Shown: piece after piece, positions 37,829 through 46,760 of the stretch
Layout: every line of letters begins with the position of its first letter
How positions within the stretch are numbered: the stretch's first letter is position 1
Source: Sulfitobacter delicatus
GTDB taxonomy: Bacteria > Pseudomonadota > Alphaproteobacteria > Rhodobacterales > Rhodobacteraceae
Assembly (NCBI RefSeq): GCF_900102535.1
Contig: NZ_FNBP01000004.1
Location: 62,001 to 126,000 of the forward strand
DNA: 64,000 nucleotides
Reading direction: 5' to 3'
Translations under genes and position numbers: made by a program
Notes under the pieces: model-generated
The model's database searches: none
What the model was told of the DNA's origin: nothing
Seen by the model: the letters and a program-made list of their open reading frames with translations, nothing else

Positions 37829-38244
37829 GTCTTGTCCTTCTTCAACGGTACGCCATAGAGCTCCATCCGGTGCCCCCGCAGTTCATAACCCAGCTTGCGG
37901 GCGATCCGTTCCTGCAATTCTTCGATCTCTGCATCGACAAATTCGATCACCGCGCCTGAGTTCATATCAATCAGGTGGTCGTGATGCTCGCGCTCCGCAT
38001 CTTCATAGCGTGCCCGTCCGTCGCCGAACTCCAGCTTATCGAGAATGCCCGCCTCCTCAAAAAGCTTGACCGTCCGATAGACCGTGGCAATTGAAATGCC
38101 GTCATCAATCGCACTGGCGCGGGCGAGCAGTTCTTCTGCATCGGGGTGATCGTCGCTGTTTTGGATCACCTGCGCGATGATCCGGCGCTGGCCGGTCATG
38201 CGCAGGCCCATGGCCTCGCAGCGTTTGATGATCGGGTTGCGCAT
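37825..38244 (-). CDS. Fur-family metalloregulator (Fur/Mur type)
   Basis: A 139-residue regulator. The N-terminal winged helix reads MRMTGQRRIIAQVIQNSDDHPDAEELLARAS...ISIATVYRTVKLFEEAGI. The C-terminal dimerisation domain has the metal-site EREHHDHLIDMNSGAVIEF and ends HRMELYGVPLK. The HHDH form and tail match alphaproteobacterial Fur/Mur, where manganese uptake or iron genes are controlled; it is not Irr-like. It lacks the extra structural Cys pairs of enterobacterial Fur. An AAGGG site lies before the ATG. It is coupled to the NYN gene. Confidence 0.88.
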   Translation of the reverse strand: MRNPIIKRCEAMGLRMTGQRRIIAQVIQNSDDHPDAEELLARASAIDDGISIATVYRTVKLFEEAGILDKLEFGDGRARYEDAEREHHDHLIDMNSGAVIEFVDAEIEELQERIARKLGYELRGHRMELYGVPLKKDKT

Positions 38245-38591
38245 TGTCTTGCCCTTCGTCCGTCGGACCCCGTTCCTAACATTCTAGCGCACCGACGCGC
38301 CACAGCAATTGAGGACCAGTGGTTGACTTTCCCCAGCAAAGCGCCCATCTGGGGTCCGAGCGAAGTCTTCTGCCGCGTGAGCAGTATCAGCGCCAAGTCC
38401 CATAGGGGGCCACTGGATGCTGACGACAAGGCCCGCCGGTGTTCCCAAAATCACGCGTGGGGCCAAGCGCAACAGACGGGTGTGTGGCATGTGGCCAACG
38501 CCCGCGATCTGGCTTGCGCGACCCCGTGGCGCCCCTGAATGGGCGCGGCGACTAAGGATGGCGCGCATCTCGCGTGCCGGAAAGTGAACGA
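38245..38591. other. 347-bp gap between the Fur-type gene and the DEAD-box helicase gene
   Basis: I see no credible gene here. A TTGACT (38323-38328) followed after 15 bp by CCCATCT (38344-38350) resembles a heat-shock sigma (RpoH) promoter reading toward the helicase. If used, it gives a leader of about 235 nt. The rest is GC-rich with no clear terminator. Confidence 0.3.
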
Positions 38592-39881
38592 ATGAGCGAT
38601 TTTGACATGATGGGCCTGCCGAAGAAACTGGTGGCCCGGTTGAATGAAATGGGTCTGAAAGACCCGACCCCGATCCAACGCCAAGCAATTCCGCAAGCGA
38701 TGAATGGCCGCGACGTGATGGGCCTTGCCCAGACCGGCACCGGCAAAACGGCGGCCTTTGGTGTGCCGCTGATCGCACAGATGATGGAGCTTGAAGGCCG
38801 TCCCGCACCGCGTTCCGTGCGCGGGCTGGTGCTGGCCCCGACCCGCGAATTGGCGCAACAGATCGCCGTGAACCTGCGCGGCTATGCCGAAGGCACGCCG
38901 ATCAAGGTGGCCATGGTTGTCGGTGGCCAGTCGATCAACACCCAGATCAAACGTCTGGAACGTGGTGTCGATCTGCTGATCGCGACACCGGGCCGCTTGC
39001 TGGACCTGCTTGACCGTCGCGCGGTCAAGCTCGACACGGCGACCTTCCTCGTGCTGGACGAAGCCGACCAGATGCTCGACATGGGTTTCATCCATGACCT
39101 GCGCAAGATCTCGAACCTGATCCCGAAAGAGCGTCAGACGATGCTGTTCTCGGCGACCATGCCCAAGCTGATGAATGAGATCGCCAACAGCTATCTCAAC
39201 AGTCCGATCCGCATCGAAGTCTCGCCTCCGGGCAAGGCAGCGGACAAGGTGACGCAAGAGGTCCACTTCATCGCCAAGGCGGAAAAGACCGAACTGCTGA
39301 AAGAACTGCTGGCCAAGCACAAAGGCGAGCGCGCACTGGTCTTTGGCCGCACCAAGCACGGTTCTGAAAAGTTGATGAAGACGCTGGTGAAAGCCGGATT
39401 TGACGCGGCCTCGATCCACGGCAACAAAAGCCAAGGTCAGCGTGACCGGGCGATTGCGGGCTTCAAAGGCGGCGAGATCACCGTGCTGGTAGCCACCGAT
39501 GTAGCGGCGCGTGGCTTGGACATTCCGGATGTGAAACACGTCTATAACTTCGACCTGCCGAATGTGCCCGACAACTATGTCCACCGCATTGGCCGGACTG
39601 CACGCGCAGGCAAAGACGGCGCTGCCGTGGCCTTCTGTGCGCCGGACGAAATGGGCGAGTTGAAAGCAATCCAAAAGACCATGGGCATTTCGATCCCCGT
39701 GGCCTCGGGCCGCCCGTGGGAAGTGATCGAAGAGCCGAAGCCTAAGGGCCGTGGTCGTGGTCGCGGCGGTCGCCCGGGTGGCGGTGGTCGTCCCGGCGGC
39801 GGTGGCGGCGAAGGTGCTGCCAAGCCGAGCGGCGGTCGCCGTCGGCGGCGCGGTGGCGGCGGCGGCAAGCAAGCGGCCTAA
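38592..39881 (+). CDS. DEAD-box RNA helicase (RhlE-like)
   Basis: A 429-residue ATP-dependent RNA helicase. It has the Q motif (GLKDPTPIQRQAIP), Walker A AQTGTGKT, PTRELAQQI, VLDEADQML (DEAD), SATMP, and the second-domain ATDVAARGLD and HRIGRTARAG. The last 60 or so residues are Gly/Arg-rich (GRGRGRGGRPGGG and RRRRRGGGGG), an RNA-annealing tail typical of RhlE. Likely roles are ribosome assembly or mRNA decay. GGAAAG precedes the ATG at 38592. A hairpin lies just after the stop. Confidence 0.93.
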   Translation: MSDFDMMGLPKKLVARLNEMGLKDPTPIQRQAIPQAMNGRDVMGLAQTGTGKTAAFGVPLIAQMMELEGRPAPRSVRGLVLAPTRELAQQIAVNLRGYAEGTPIKVAMVVGGQSINTQIKRLERGVDLLIATPGRLLDLLDRRAVKLDTATFLVLDEADQMLDMGFIHDLRKISNLIPKERQTMLFSATMPKLMNEIANSYLNSPIRIEVSPPGKAADKVTQEVHFIAKAEKTELLKELLAKHKGERALVFGRTKHGSEKLMKTLVKAGFDAASIHGNKSQGQRDRAIAGFKGGEITVLVATDVAARGLDIPDVKHVYNFDLPNVPDNYVHRIGRTARAGKDGAAVAFCAPDEMGELKAIQKTMGISIPVASGRPWEVIEEPKPKGRGRGRGGRPGGGGRPGGGGGEGAAKPSGGRRRRRGGGGGKQAA

Positions 39882-39907
39882 GCCGATACCTGCTTAATAA
39901 ACGACAA

Positions 39908-39941
39908 AATGGCGCGCTGCGGAAAACCGTGGCGCGCCATT
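39908..39941 (+). terminator. Hairpin after the helicase gene
   Basis: AATGGCGCGCTGCGG pairs with CCGTGGCGCGCCATT (15 bp including two G-U pairs) around an AAAA loop. There is no following U-tract, so termination strength is uncertain. Confidence 0.6.
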
Positions 39942-39970
39942 GACTTATCAGGGTGGTCGGCGTTTCTGAC

Positions 39971-40861
39971 ATGATGGAACGCAAATCTCATATCGATACG
40001 TTCGGCACAGTCGCCCTAGTGCTATTTGCGGTTAATTTTGGCTTCAATCAGGTGGTCATCAAGGTCACCAGCGACGGGTTTAATCCGGTTTTTCAGGCCG
40101 GACTTCGTTCAGCAGGCGCGGTCCTTGTTCTCTTCCTCTGGATGCGTCTGCGTGGGATTTCCATCTCCTTGCCACGTGCAGCCATACCAGGCGGCCTTGC
40201 TGCTGGCCTGTTCTTTACCGTCGAGTTCATCTGCGTCTTTCTCGCGCTCGACCTTACGACGGTCAGTCGCGCTTCCATTATGCTCTACTCCATGCCGGTC
40301 TGGCTCGGGCTGCTGGCGCATCTTTTAATTCCTGGCGAACGGATGAGCGGGCTACGCTTGCTGGGCATGGCGCTGGCGATGGGCGGCGTTGCTCTGGCGC
40401 TGAGCGATTCATCTTCCGAAGGAGCGCGATGGACTGGGGATTTGCTGGCCTTGCTGGCGGCCTTTTGCTGGGCGGGGATCGCGCTTTGCGTCCGCATCAC
40501 GCCGCTGTCAAAGGTGCCTCCCGCACAGCAGTTGATGATGCAGCTCGTCATCTCTGCGCCCATCCTGCTGCTGCTTGCGCCACTGTTCGGTCCCCTGTTG
40601 CGTAGTGTCGAGCTGATCCATCTGATCGGACTGACCTATCAGATACTGGCCATCGCGACCTTTGGCTTCCTCGCATGGTTCTGGCTGCTGACAGTCTATC
40701 CTGCGGCTTCCGTCGCGTCCTTTAGCTTTCTTTCGCCAATTTTCGCGGTCTTGCTGGGCTGGCTGATCCTCTCCGAAGAGATCGCCCTGAATGTCTGGAT
40801 CGCGCTATTGCTGGTGGCGGCGGGGATCTATTTGATTAACCGCAAACCACGGCTAGGCTGA
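39971..40861 (+). CDS. EamA/DMT-family permease
   Basis: A 296-residue membrane protein with about ten helices and two EamA repeats (first NFGFNQVVIKVTSDGFNPVFQAGLRS; second LLALLAAFCWAGIALCVRI). It is distinct in sequence from the EamA protein at 35030. Export of a small metabolite is the family role. Two adjacent ATGs (39971 and 39974) could start it, and no strong ribosome-binding site is visible. It ends one base before selO, with which it is convergent. Confidence 0.8.
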   Translation: MMERKSHIDTFGTVALVLFAVNFGFNQVVIKVTSDGFNPVFQAGLRSAGAVLVLFLWMRLRGISISLPRAAIPGGLAAGLFFTVEFICVFLALDLTTVSRASIMLYSMPVWLGLLAHLLIPGERMSGLRLLGMALAMGGVALALSDSSSEGARWTGDLLALLAAFCWAGIALCVRITPLSKVPPAQQLMMQLVISAPILLLLAPLFGPLLRSVELIHLIGLTYQILAIATFGFLAWFWLLTVYPAASVASFSFLSPIFAVLLGWLILSEEIALNVWIALLLVAAGIYLINRKPRLG

Positions 40862-42271
40862 TCACGTGCCGCAGAAGGTCGCCGGGACGATTTCATCTTC
40901 GGTCGGCGGACGCTGCAACTCCGGATCGGTTTCTGCAAAGGGCGTCGCCAGGGCTGCCGTCAAACGCTCGAACGGGGCCATGTCGCCCTCAACGGCTGCT
41001 TCGATCATCTGCTCGATGCGGTGGTTGCGGGGGATCACCGCAGGGTTTGCACTTTGCATATTTGCAAACGGGTCGGGCTCATTATCAATCCGGAGGCGCC
41101 ATATCCGCGCCCAAGCATCGTAGGCCTCGCGATTTGCAAACTGATCGCGCGCATCGTCTTTGCAAAGCGCCCGGAAGGTGTTTGCAAAATCAGCACCATC
41201 ACTTTGCATAAGGCCCAGGAGTTCATTGATCAGGTCGACATCTTCGGGCTTGGGTGAAGATATTCCGATTTTCGCAGTAAAGCGACGCAGCCATGCGGCT
41301 TCCAGCAAGTCGGGCATGCCGTGTACAATCTCGGTGGCCTCTTCGACAGCGGCCTCTTTGTCATCCATCTGCTGCAAGAGTGAGGTCGCCAGCTGGGCCA
41401 TGTTCCACACCGCGATCTGCGGCTGGTTGCCATAGGCATAGCGACCCTGACGGTCAATCGAGCTAAAAACGCGACCTTGGTGAAAAGCGTCCATAAAGGC
41501 GCAGGGGCCGTAGTCGATCGTCTCGCCCGAGATGCTGCAATTGTCGGTGTTCATCACGCCGTGAATAAACCCAAAGGACATCCACTGGGCTATCAGCTCC
41601 GCCTGCGCGGCACAGACCGCACGCAGCAGGTCGAGCGGACCGTCGGCGTCGGGGTAATGGCGTGCAATCGCATAATCGGTGAGGGCTTTTAGGTTCTCAG
41701 TCTCACCCCGATGGGCAAAGACCTGAAAGGTGCCAACGCGAAGATGGCTCTGTGCCACGCGGGTAACGATGCCACCGGGCAGGGGTCCTGTCTCCCGCAG
41801 GACCGGCTCACCTGTGCTGACCGCGGCCAAGGCGCGGGTGGTGGGCACACCGAGGGCATGCATGGCTTCGCTGATCACATACTCGCGCAGCACTGGGCCA
41901 AGCCAAGCGCGGCCGTCGCCCATCCGGGAATAGGGTGTCGGACCGGAGCCTTTAAGCTGGATATCGCGGCGCACGCCATCACGGCCGACCACCTCACCCA
42001 GAAGGATCGCGCGCCCATCGCCCAGTTGCGGGTTGAAATTGCCAAACTGGTGCCCGGCATAGAGCTGGGCCAGAGGCGCCGCGCCGGAAGGCACTTGGTT
42101 GCCACCAAAGATCTGCGCCAGCTCGTCTTGATCATCCCCTTCGATCCCCAGCAAAGCCGCCAGATCCGCATTCCACGCCAGCAACTTCGGGTCTTTCACC
42201 GGGGTCGGGTCAAGCCGCCCATAAAAGGCGTCAGGTAGGGTGGCATAGCTGTTGTCGAAGGGAATTTTCAT
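40862..42271 (-). CDS. selO: Protein adenylyltransferase SelO (YdiU)
   Basis: A 469-residue pseudokinase-fold enzyme that transfers AMP to Ser, Thr or Tyr of target proteins and has been linked to oxidative stress. Family marks are [23 protein letters not shown], the nucleotide-binding [43 protein letters not shown] and the metal-site [23 protein letters not shown]. The C-terminus ends FCGT, with a Cys close to where eukaryotic members have selenocysteine. The ATG at 42271 overlaps the stop of the GNAT gene (TGATG). Last gene of the mazG-to-selO set on this strand. Confidence 0.9.
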   Translation of the reverse strand: MKIPFDNSYATLPDAFYGRLDPTPVKDPKLLAWNADLAALLGIEGDDQDELAQIFGGNQVPSGAAPLAQLYAGHQFGNFNPQLGDGRAILLGEVVGRDGVRRDIQLKGSGPTPYSRMGDGRAWLGPVLREYVISEAMHALGVPTTRALAAVSTGEPVLRETGPLPGGIVTRVAQSHLRVGTFQVFAHRGETENLKALTDYAIARHYPDADGPLDLLRAVCAAQAELIAQWMSFGFIHGVMNTDNCSISGETIDYGPCAFMDAFHQGRVFSSIDRQGRYAYGNQPQIAVWNMAQLATSLLQQMDDKEAAVEEATEIVHGMPDLLEAAWLRRFTAKIGISSPKPEDVDLINELLGLMQSDGADFANTFRALCKDDARDQFANREAYDAWARIWRLRIDNEPDPFANMQSANPAVIPRNHRIEQMIEAAVEGDMAPFERLTAALATPFAETDPELQRPPTEDEIVPATFCGT

Positions 42272-42720
42272 CACAGGGTCCGCGACATGAGCATGTAGTT
42301 CTCGCGGCTACGAAACCCTGCACGTTGGTAGAGTTTCAGCGCCGCCGTATTCTCGCGGTCGACTTCGAGGTGAACCGCGCGCAGCCCACCTTGGGCCAAG
42401 GCACGGGGCAGGGCGATCATCGCCTCGGTCGCGATCCCGCGTTTGCGTACGCCGGGGCGGACATAGATTTCATCGATCATCGCGTCCAGCCCGCCAAACT
42501 CCACAGACCAACCAAAGCAAATCACCACGTAGCCGATAGGCGCACGCGGCGGGCCGATCAGATAGGCCGCGCCATGCGGGATGCCTTCGAGCAGCGGGGC
42601 CAGACCAGTACGGCGCTGCTCGTCTGTCATCTCAATCCCCGCTTCGGCGTGAAAGGCTTCCACCAGCCCCACCAGCTTGTCGAGATGCTCCGGCGCGCCG
42701 AGGGTTAGATGAGCGCTCAT
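42271..42720 (-). CDS. GNAT N-acetyltransferase
   Basis: A 149-residue single-domain GNAT. The acetyl-CoA binding strand and pyrophosphate loop read [22 protein letters not shown] (the R-x-x-G-x-A form), followed by [28 protein letters not shown]. The acceptor is unknown. It overlaps the nucleoside hydrolase stop (ATGA) upstream and the selO start downstream, so it sits inside a coupled run. Confidence 0.82.
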   Translation of the reverse strand: MSAHLTLGAPEHLDKLVGLVEAFHAEAGIEMTDEQRRTGLAPLLEGIPHGAAYLIGPPRAPIGYVVICFGWSVEFGGLDAMIDEIYVRPGVRKRGIATEAMIALPRALAQGGLRAVHLEVDRENTAALKLYQRAGFRSRENYMLMSRTL

Positions 42721-43658
42721 AGGCGGGCCAGCCTTTCGGTAAGCAGGGTAAAGAAGCCGTCAGCATCAAGATCGCCGACGAAAAGCGCGTTGGGCGCGCG
42801 GTCGGTCACACGCCACCAATCGGCAACGGTCATGCCCATGGTGAGGTCAGACTGGGTTTCGATTTCCACATTGATATGACGCCCCGAGAAGAGGTCGGGG
42901 TTGATCAAGTAGGCAGTAACGCAAGGGTCGTGCAGCGGTGCGCCTTCGGAGCCGTATTTCTCTTTGTCGAAACGCTCGAAGAAGTCGGTCATTTCGGCCA
43001 CCGCGATGCCAACTGGTGTCCCAAGCGCGCGGAAAGCATCATTGCGCGGTTTGGTCACCAGCGCCTTATGGGTCACATCAAGCGGCATCACCACGATCGG
43101 GATGCCGGATTTGAACACGATATCAGCCGCTTCCGGATCAACGAAGATGTTGAACTCGGCGGTAGGGGTGATGTTGCCCCCCTCAAAGTAGCCGCCGCCC
43201 ATGAGTACGATTTCTTGAACCTTCTCCGCAATGTCCGGCGCCTTCTGGAAGGCGGTCGCGATATTGGTCAGCGGACCGAGCGGGCAAAGCGTGACACTGC
43301 CCGCGGGATGTGCGCGGACCTGCTCGATAATGAAGTCAACGGCATGGCCTTCGGCCAGCGGCATGGTCGGGTCGGGCAGGTTGGGGCCATCAAGGCCGGT
43401 CTTGCCGTGCACATGCTCCGCCGTCACCAAGTCGCGCCCCAGCGGACGGTCGCAGCCGGAGAAGACCTTGATCTCAGGCTGCCCGGCCAATTCACAGACG
43501 ATCCGGGCGTTTTTCGATGTCAGATCCAGCGGCACATTGCCCGCGACACAAGTGATCCCCAGCACCTCGATCTCTTCCGGGCTGGCCAGGGCCAGCAGAA
43601 TAGCCACGGCATCGTCTTGCCCGGGGTCTGTGTCGATAATGATCTTGCGCGGGGTCAT
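42717..43658 (-). CDS. Inosine/uridine-preferring nucleoside hydrolase
   Basis: A 313-residue member of the nucleoside hydrolase family, cleaving the N-glycosidic bond of ribonucleosides for salvage. The calcium-binding DTDPGQDDAVAILLA lies near residue 8. CVAGNVPLDLTSKNA, the LCPLGPLTNIA strand, LMGGGYFEGGNITPTAEFNIFVDPEAA and the active-site HDPCVTAYLINP are diagnostic. Base preference cannot be told. The ATG at 43658 follows GAAAGAA. It lies between mazG and the GNAT gene on the same strand. Confidence 0.88.
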   Translation of the reverse strand: MTPRKIIIDTDPGQDDAVAILLALASPEEIEVLGITCVAGNVPLDLTSKNARIVCELAGQPEIKVFSGCDRPLGRDLVTAEHVHGKTGLDGPNLPDPTMPLAEGHAVDFIIEQVRAHPAGSVTLCPLGPLTNIATAFQKAPDIAEKVQEIVLMGGGYFEGGNITPTAEFNIFVDPEAADIVFKSGIPIVVMPLDVTHKALVTKPRNDAFRALGTPVGIAVAEMTDFFERFDKEKYGSEGAPLHDPCVTAYLINPDLFSGRHINVEIETQSDLTMGMTVADWWRVTDRAPNALFVGDLDADGFFTLLTERLARL

Positions 43659-43736
43659 GGGGTGTTCTTTCGTCAATTTCCTTGCGCCAGAGCCTTGCCG
43701 GAGGGGGCGGTGTTTGTCCAGCGATCAGCCCCGAGA

Positions 43737-44561
43737 TTAGCCGCGTTCCGCCGCTTTGACCGCGTTCCAGAGGGCGTCCATTTCGGCAAGGTCGCTGTCT
43801 TGCGGGGTTTTGCCCTGCGCTGCCAGCCGCGCCTCAATGCCTTCAAACCGCCGGGTGAATTTGGCATTGGCGCGGCGCAAGGCGGCTTCGGGGTCGAGCC
43901 CCAAGTGGCGCCCGAGATTGGCCATAACAAACAGCAGATCACCGTATTCTTCCTCGACCTTATCGGGGGTCAGTTCGTCCCGGGCTTCGACCAATTCCGC
44001 GGCTTCTTCCGTAATTTTATCGAGCACTTGTGTCGTTTCCGGCCAGTCAAACCCAACCCGTGCCGCACGTTTCTGCAACTTCAACGCCCGTAAGAGCGCG
44101 GGCAGGCCGATGGCGACCCCGTCCAGAGTGCCGCCCTGCGCCTTGCCTGCGCGTTCAGCGGCCTTGATCGCCTCCCAATCCTTCGTCTGCTGCGCGGCGC
44201 TCTTGTCGCGGGATTCATCGCCAAACACATGCGGATGCCGAGCGACCATCTTGTCACTGATATTGCGCACCACGGATTGAAAGGTGAAATGCCCCGCTTC
44301 TTCGCCCATCGCCGTGTGATAGACTGATTGCAGCAACAGATCGCCCAACTCGCCCTCCAACTCCGCCCAATCGCGCCGGGCGATGGCATCGGCGACTTCG
44401 TAAGCCTCTTCAATGGTATAGGGCGCGATGCTGTCGAAATCTTGCTCGATATCCCACGGGCATCCCGTGTCCGGATCGCGCAGGCGGCGCATGATCTCCA
44501 AGAGCCGTTCAATCCCGGCGTCGGAATCGTGAATGAGATCGGCTTTCGTGTTGTCCGGCAT
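43737..44561 (-). CDS. mazG: Nucleoside triphosphate pyrophosphohydrolase MazG
   Basis: A 274-residue all-alpha NTP pyrophosphatase with two MazG repeats, hydrolysing (d)NTPs to NMP and PPi and removing abnormal nucleotides. Each half has the ExxE-12-ExxD metal motif: YTIEEAYEVADAI...ELEGELGDLLLQ and ITEEAAELVEA...VEEEYGDLLFVMANL. The opening RLRDPDTGCPWDIEQDFDSI is typical. The ATG at 44561 follows GGAG; earlier in-frame starts lack support. Head of the mazG-nucleoside hydrolase-GNAT-selO set and divergent from the M20 gene. Confidence 0.92.
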   Translation of the reverse strand: MPDNTKADLIHDSDAGIERLLEIMRRLRDPDTGCPWDIEQDFDSIAPYTIEEAYEVADAIARRDWAELEGELGDLLLQSVYHTAMGEEAGHFTFQSVVRNISDKMVARHPHVFGDESRDKSAAQQTKDWEAIKAAERAGKAQGGTLDGVAIGLPALLRALKLQKRAARVGFDWPETTQVLDKITEEAAELVEARDELTPDKVEEEYGDLLFVMANLGRHLGLDPEAALRRANAKFTRRFEGIEARLAAQGKTPQDSDLAEMDALWNAVKAAERG

Positions 44562-44625
44562 TGCAGGCTCCGCATGTCTGGTGTCAGATGCACCCTGACC
44601 AAATGAGCCCCAAGGAGTCCAGCCC

Positions 44626-45795
44626 ATGCCCGTGGTTAACCGTATCGCCGCTTTTGCCGAGGACATGACCGCTTGGCGCCGGCATTTGCATACGATCCCG
44701 GAATTGGGCGTGGAATGTCATGACACCGCGGCCTTTGTGGCCGAACGGCTGCGCGAATTTGGGGTGGATGAGCTGCATGAGGGATTTGCGACAACCGGTC
44801 TCGTCGCCATCATCAACGGGCAAGGAGAAGGCCAAACTATCGGCCTGCGCGCCGATATGGACGCGCTGCCCATTCATGAGGCGACGGGTAAGGAATATGA
44901 GAGCACCCGGATCGGCAAAATGCACGCCTGCGGGCATGACGGGCATACGACGATGCTGCTCGGCGCGGCGCGTTACCTTGCGGAGACGCGGAATTTCGCA
45001 GGCCGTGTAGCGCTGATCTTTCAACCGGCTGAAGAAACAGGTGGCGGGGCCGAGGTGATGGTCGAAGAAGGCATCATGGATCGGTTCGACATTAGCGAGG
45101 TCTATGCGCTGCACAATGCGCCGGGCTTTGACGAGGGCGCGTTCTTCACCACGCCGGGGCCGATCATGGCCGCGGTGGATACCTTTCACATTTACATCAA
45201 CGGCAAGGGCGGCCACGGCGCGATGCCACATGAGACCCGCGATCCGATCATGGCGGCTTGCGGCATGGCGCAGGCGATCCAGACCATCGTCAGCCGCAAT
45301 CATGTTGCGACCGAAGACCTCGTCGTCTCGGTCACGCAAATCCACACCGGATCGGCCGATAATGTGATCCCCGAAACCGCCTATATCAACGGCACCGTGC
45401 GCAGCTTCACCTCTGAAGTGCGCGCCATGGTCAAACGCCGGATGCAGCAGATCGTGGACGGGCAGGCGGCGAGCTACGACGTCGGCGTCGAACTGGTCTA
45501 TGACGAGGGCTATCCGCCGACGATCAACGATGCGGCCAAGACAGACTTTGCCGTCGCAGTGGCGCAGGACGTGGTGGGCGAGGCCCAGGTGCATCCCGAC
45601 TATGGCCGCGAGATGGGGGCGGAAGATTTTAGCTATATGCTCGAAAAACGCCCCGGCTCCTACCTGTTCCTCGGCGCGGGCGACGGTGCGGGGCTGCACC
45701 ACCCGGAGTATGACTTCAACGACGAGATCGCCCCCTTGGGCGCATCCTTTTTCGCCCGTATCGTTGAGCGGGCACAGCCAGCAGGAGGCAAGTAA
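44626..45795 (+). CDS. M20-family amidohydrolase (HipO/N-acyl amino acid hydrolase type)
   Basis: A 389-residue zinc amidohydrolase. The metal-site segments are GLRADMDALPIHE, MHACGHDGHTTMLLGAA, the general-base FQPAEETGGGAEVM, ALHNAPGF, and the C-terminal MGAEDFSYML. It belongs to the HipO/AbgB/IAA-amino-acid hydrolase group that removes acyl groups from amino-acid conjugates. AAGGAG precedes the ATG. Its stop overlaps the first ureohydrolase start (TAATG), so it is part of a catabolic operon for amide- or guanidine-containing compounds. Confidence 0.85.
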   Translation: MPVVNRIAAFAEDMTAWRRHLHTIPELGVECHDTAAFVAERLREFGVDELHEGFATTGLVAIINGQGEGQTIGLRADMDALPIHEATGKEYESTRIGKMHACGHDGHTTMLLGAARYLAETRNFAGRVALIFQPAEETGGGAEVMVEEGIMDRFDISEVYALHNAPGFDEGAFFTTPGPIMAAVDTFHIYINGKGGHGAMPHETRDPIMAACGMAQAIQTIVSRNHVATEDLVVSVTQIHTGSADNVIPETAYINGTVRSFTSEVRAMVKRRMQQIVDGQAASYDVGVELVYDEGYPPTINDAAKTDFAVAVAQDVVGEAQVHPDYGREMGAEDFSYMLEKRPGSYLFLGAGDGAGLHHPEYDFNDEIAPLGASFFARIVERAQPAGGK

Positions 45796-46760
45796 TGGCA
45801 CTGGAAGACGCGGCCAAACAGATGGATATGGCCTTTACCCGCGAGGACCTCAAAGGGCCGAGCTATGAGTTGACCTTTGGCGGGGCGACATCTTTCCTGC
45901 GACGTAAATACACAAAAGACCTGACCGGCGTGGACATCGCCGTCACCGGCGTGCCTTTCGATCAGGCCGTCACCAACCGCCCCGGCACGCGCCTTGGTCC
46001 TCGAGCCATCCGCGAAGCCAGCGCGTTGCAAGCGCCCGATGCGCCCTATGGTTGGGATTTCGATGTGCTGAGCGAGTTTGCCATCGCAGACTACGGTGAT
46101 CTGGCCTTTGATTATGGCCATGTCAGCCAGTTCCCCGCGGCCCTGACCGCCCATATCAAAACGATCCTCGACGCAGGCGCGGCCTCGGTCGTGCTGGGCG
46201 GGGACCACTATATCTCCTTCCCGATCCTCAAAGCCTATGCCGAAAAATACGGTCCTATCAGTTTGTTACAGTTCGATGCTCATACAGACACGTGGCAAGA
46301 TGACGACATGGACCGGATCGACCACGGCACGATGTTCTACAAGGCAGTAAAGTCCGGCATCGTCGACCCCACGACCAGCGTGCAGGTCGGCATCCGTACC
46401 ACGAACGAAGACACCATGGGCGTTAACATCATCGATGCGCGCAAGGTACATGAGCGAGGACCGCAGGCCACGGTGGCTCAGATCAAGGAAATCCTCGGGG
46501 ATCGGCCCTGTTACCTGACCTTTGACATCGACGCATTGGACCCGGCCTTTGCCCCCGGCACCGGCACCCCGGTCTGGGGCGGGCTGACCTCTGCCCAAGC
46601 CTCGATCATGCTGCGCGATCTTGCCGGAATCAACATTATGGGCGGGGATGTGGTCGAGGTTTCGCCGCCCTTCGACACCACAGGGGCCACGGCCATTGCA
46701 GGCGCTCATGTGGCGACCGAGATCCTGTCTCTCTTGGGCTACCGCATGAGGACGGCATGA
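45795..46760 (+). CDS. speB: Agmatinase/ureohydrolase family protein 1
   Basis: A 321-residue binuclear-metal ureohydrolase, releasing urea from a guanidino compound (agmatine in the best-known case). Metal ligands sit in VVLGGDHYISFPILKAY, LLQFDAHTDTWQD and TFDIDALDPAFAPGTGTP. GGDHY and DAHTD vary slightly from the second copy, which has GGDHS and DAHAD. Substrate may be agmatine, guanidinobutyrate or similar. Coupled to the M20 gene upstream and overlapping the second ureohydrolase by 4 bp (ATGA). Confidence 0.85.
   Translation: MALEDAAKQMDMAFTREDLKGPSYELTFGGATSFLRRKYTKDLTGVDIAVTGVPFDQAVTNRPGTRLGPRAIREASALQAPDAPYGWDFDVLSEFAIADYGDLAFDYGHVSQFPAALTAHIKTILDAGAASVVLGGDHYISFPILKAYAEKYGPISLLQFDAHTDTWQDDDMDRIDHGTMFYKAVKSGIVDPTTSVQVGIRTTNEDTMGVNIIDARKVHERGPQATVAQIKEILGDRPCYLTFDIDALDPAFAPGTGTPVWGGLTSAQASIMLRDLAGINIMGGDVVEVSPPFDTTGATAIAGAHVATEILSLLGYRMRTA

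Noticed and set aside
38451..39872. 473-codon ORF opposite the DEAD-box helicase
   Set aside because: It is a shadow of the helicase, whose motifs are complete; the antisense protein is His/Arg-rich and without motifs.
39750..39880. Gly/Arg codon repeats at the helicase end as a possible DNA repeat element
   Set aside because: They encode the normal RGG-like tail of RhlE-type helicases.
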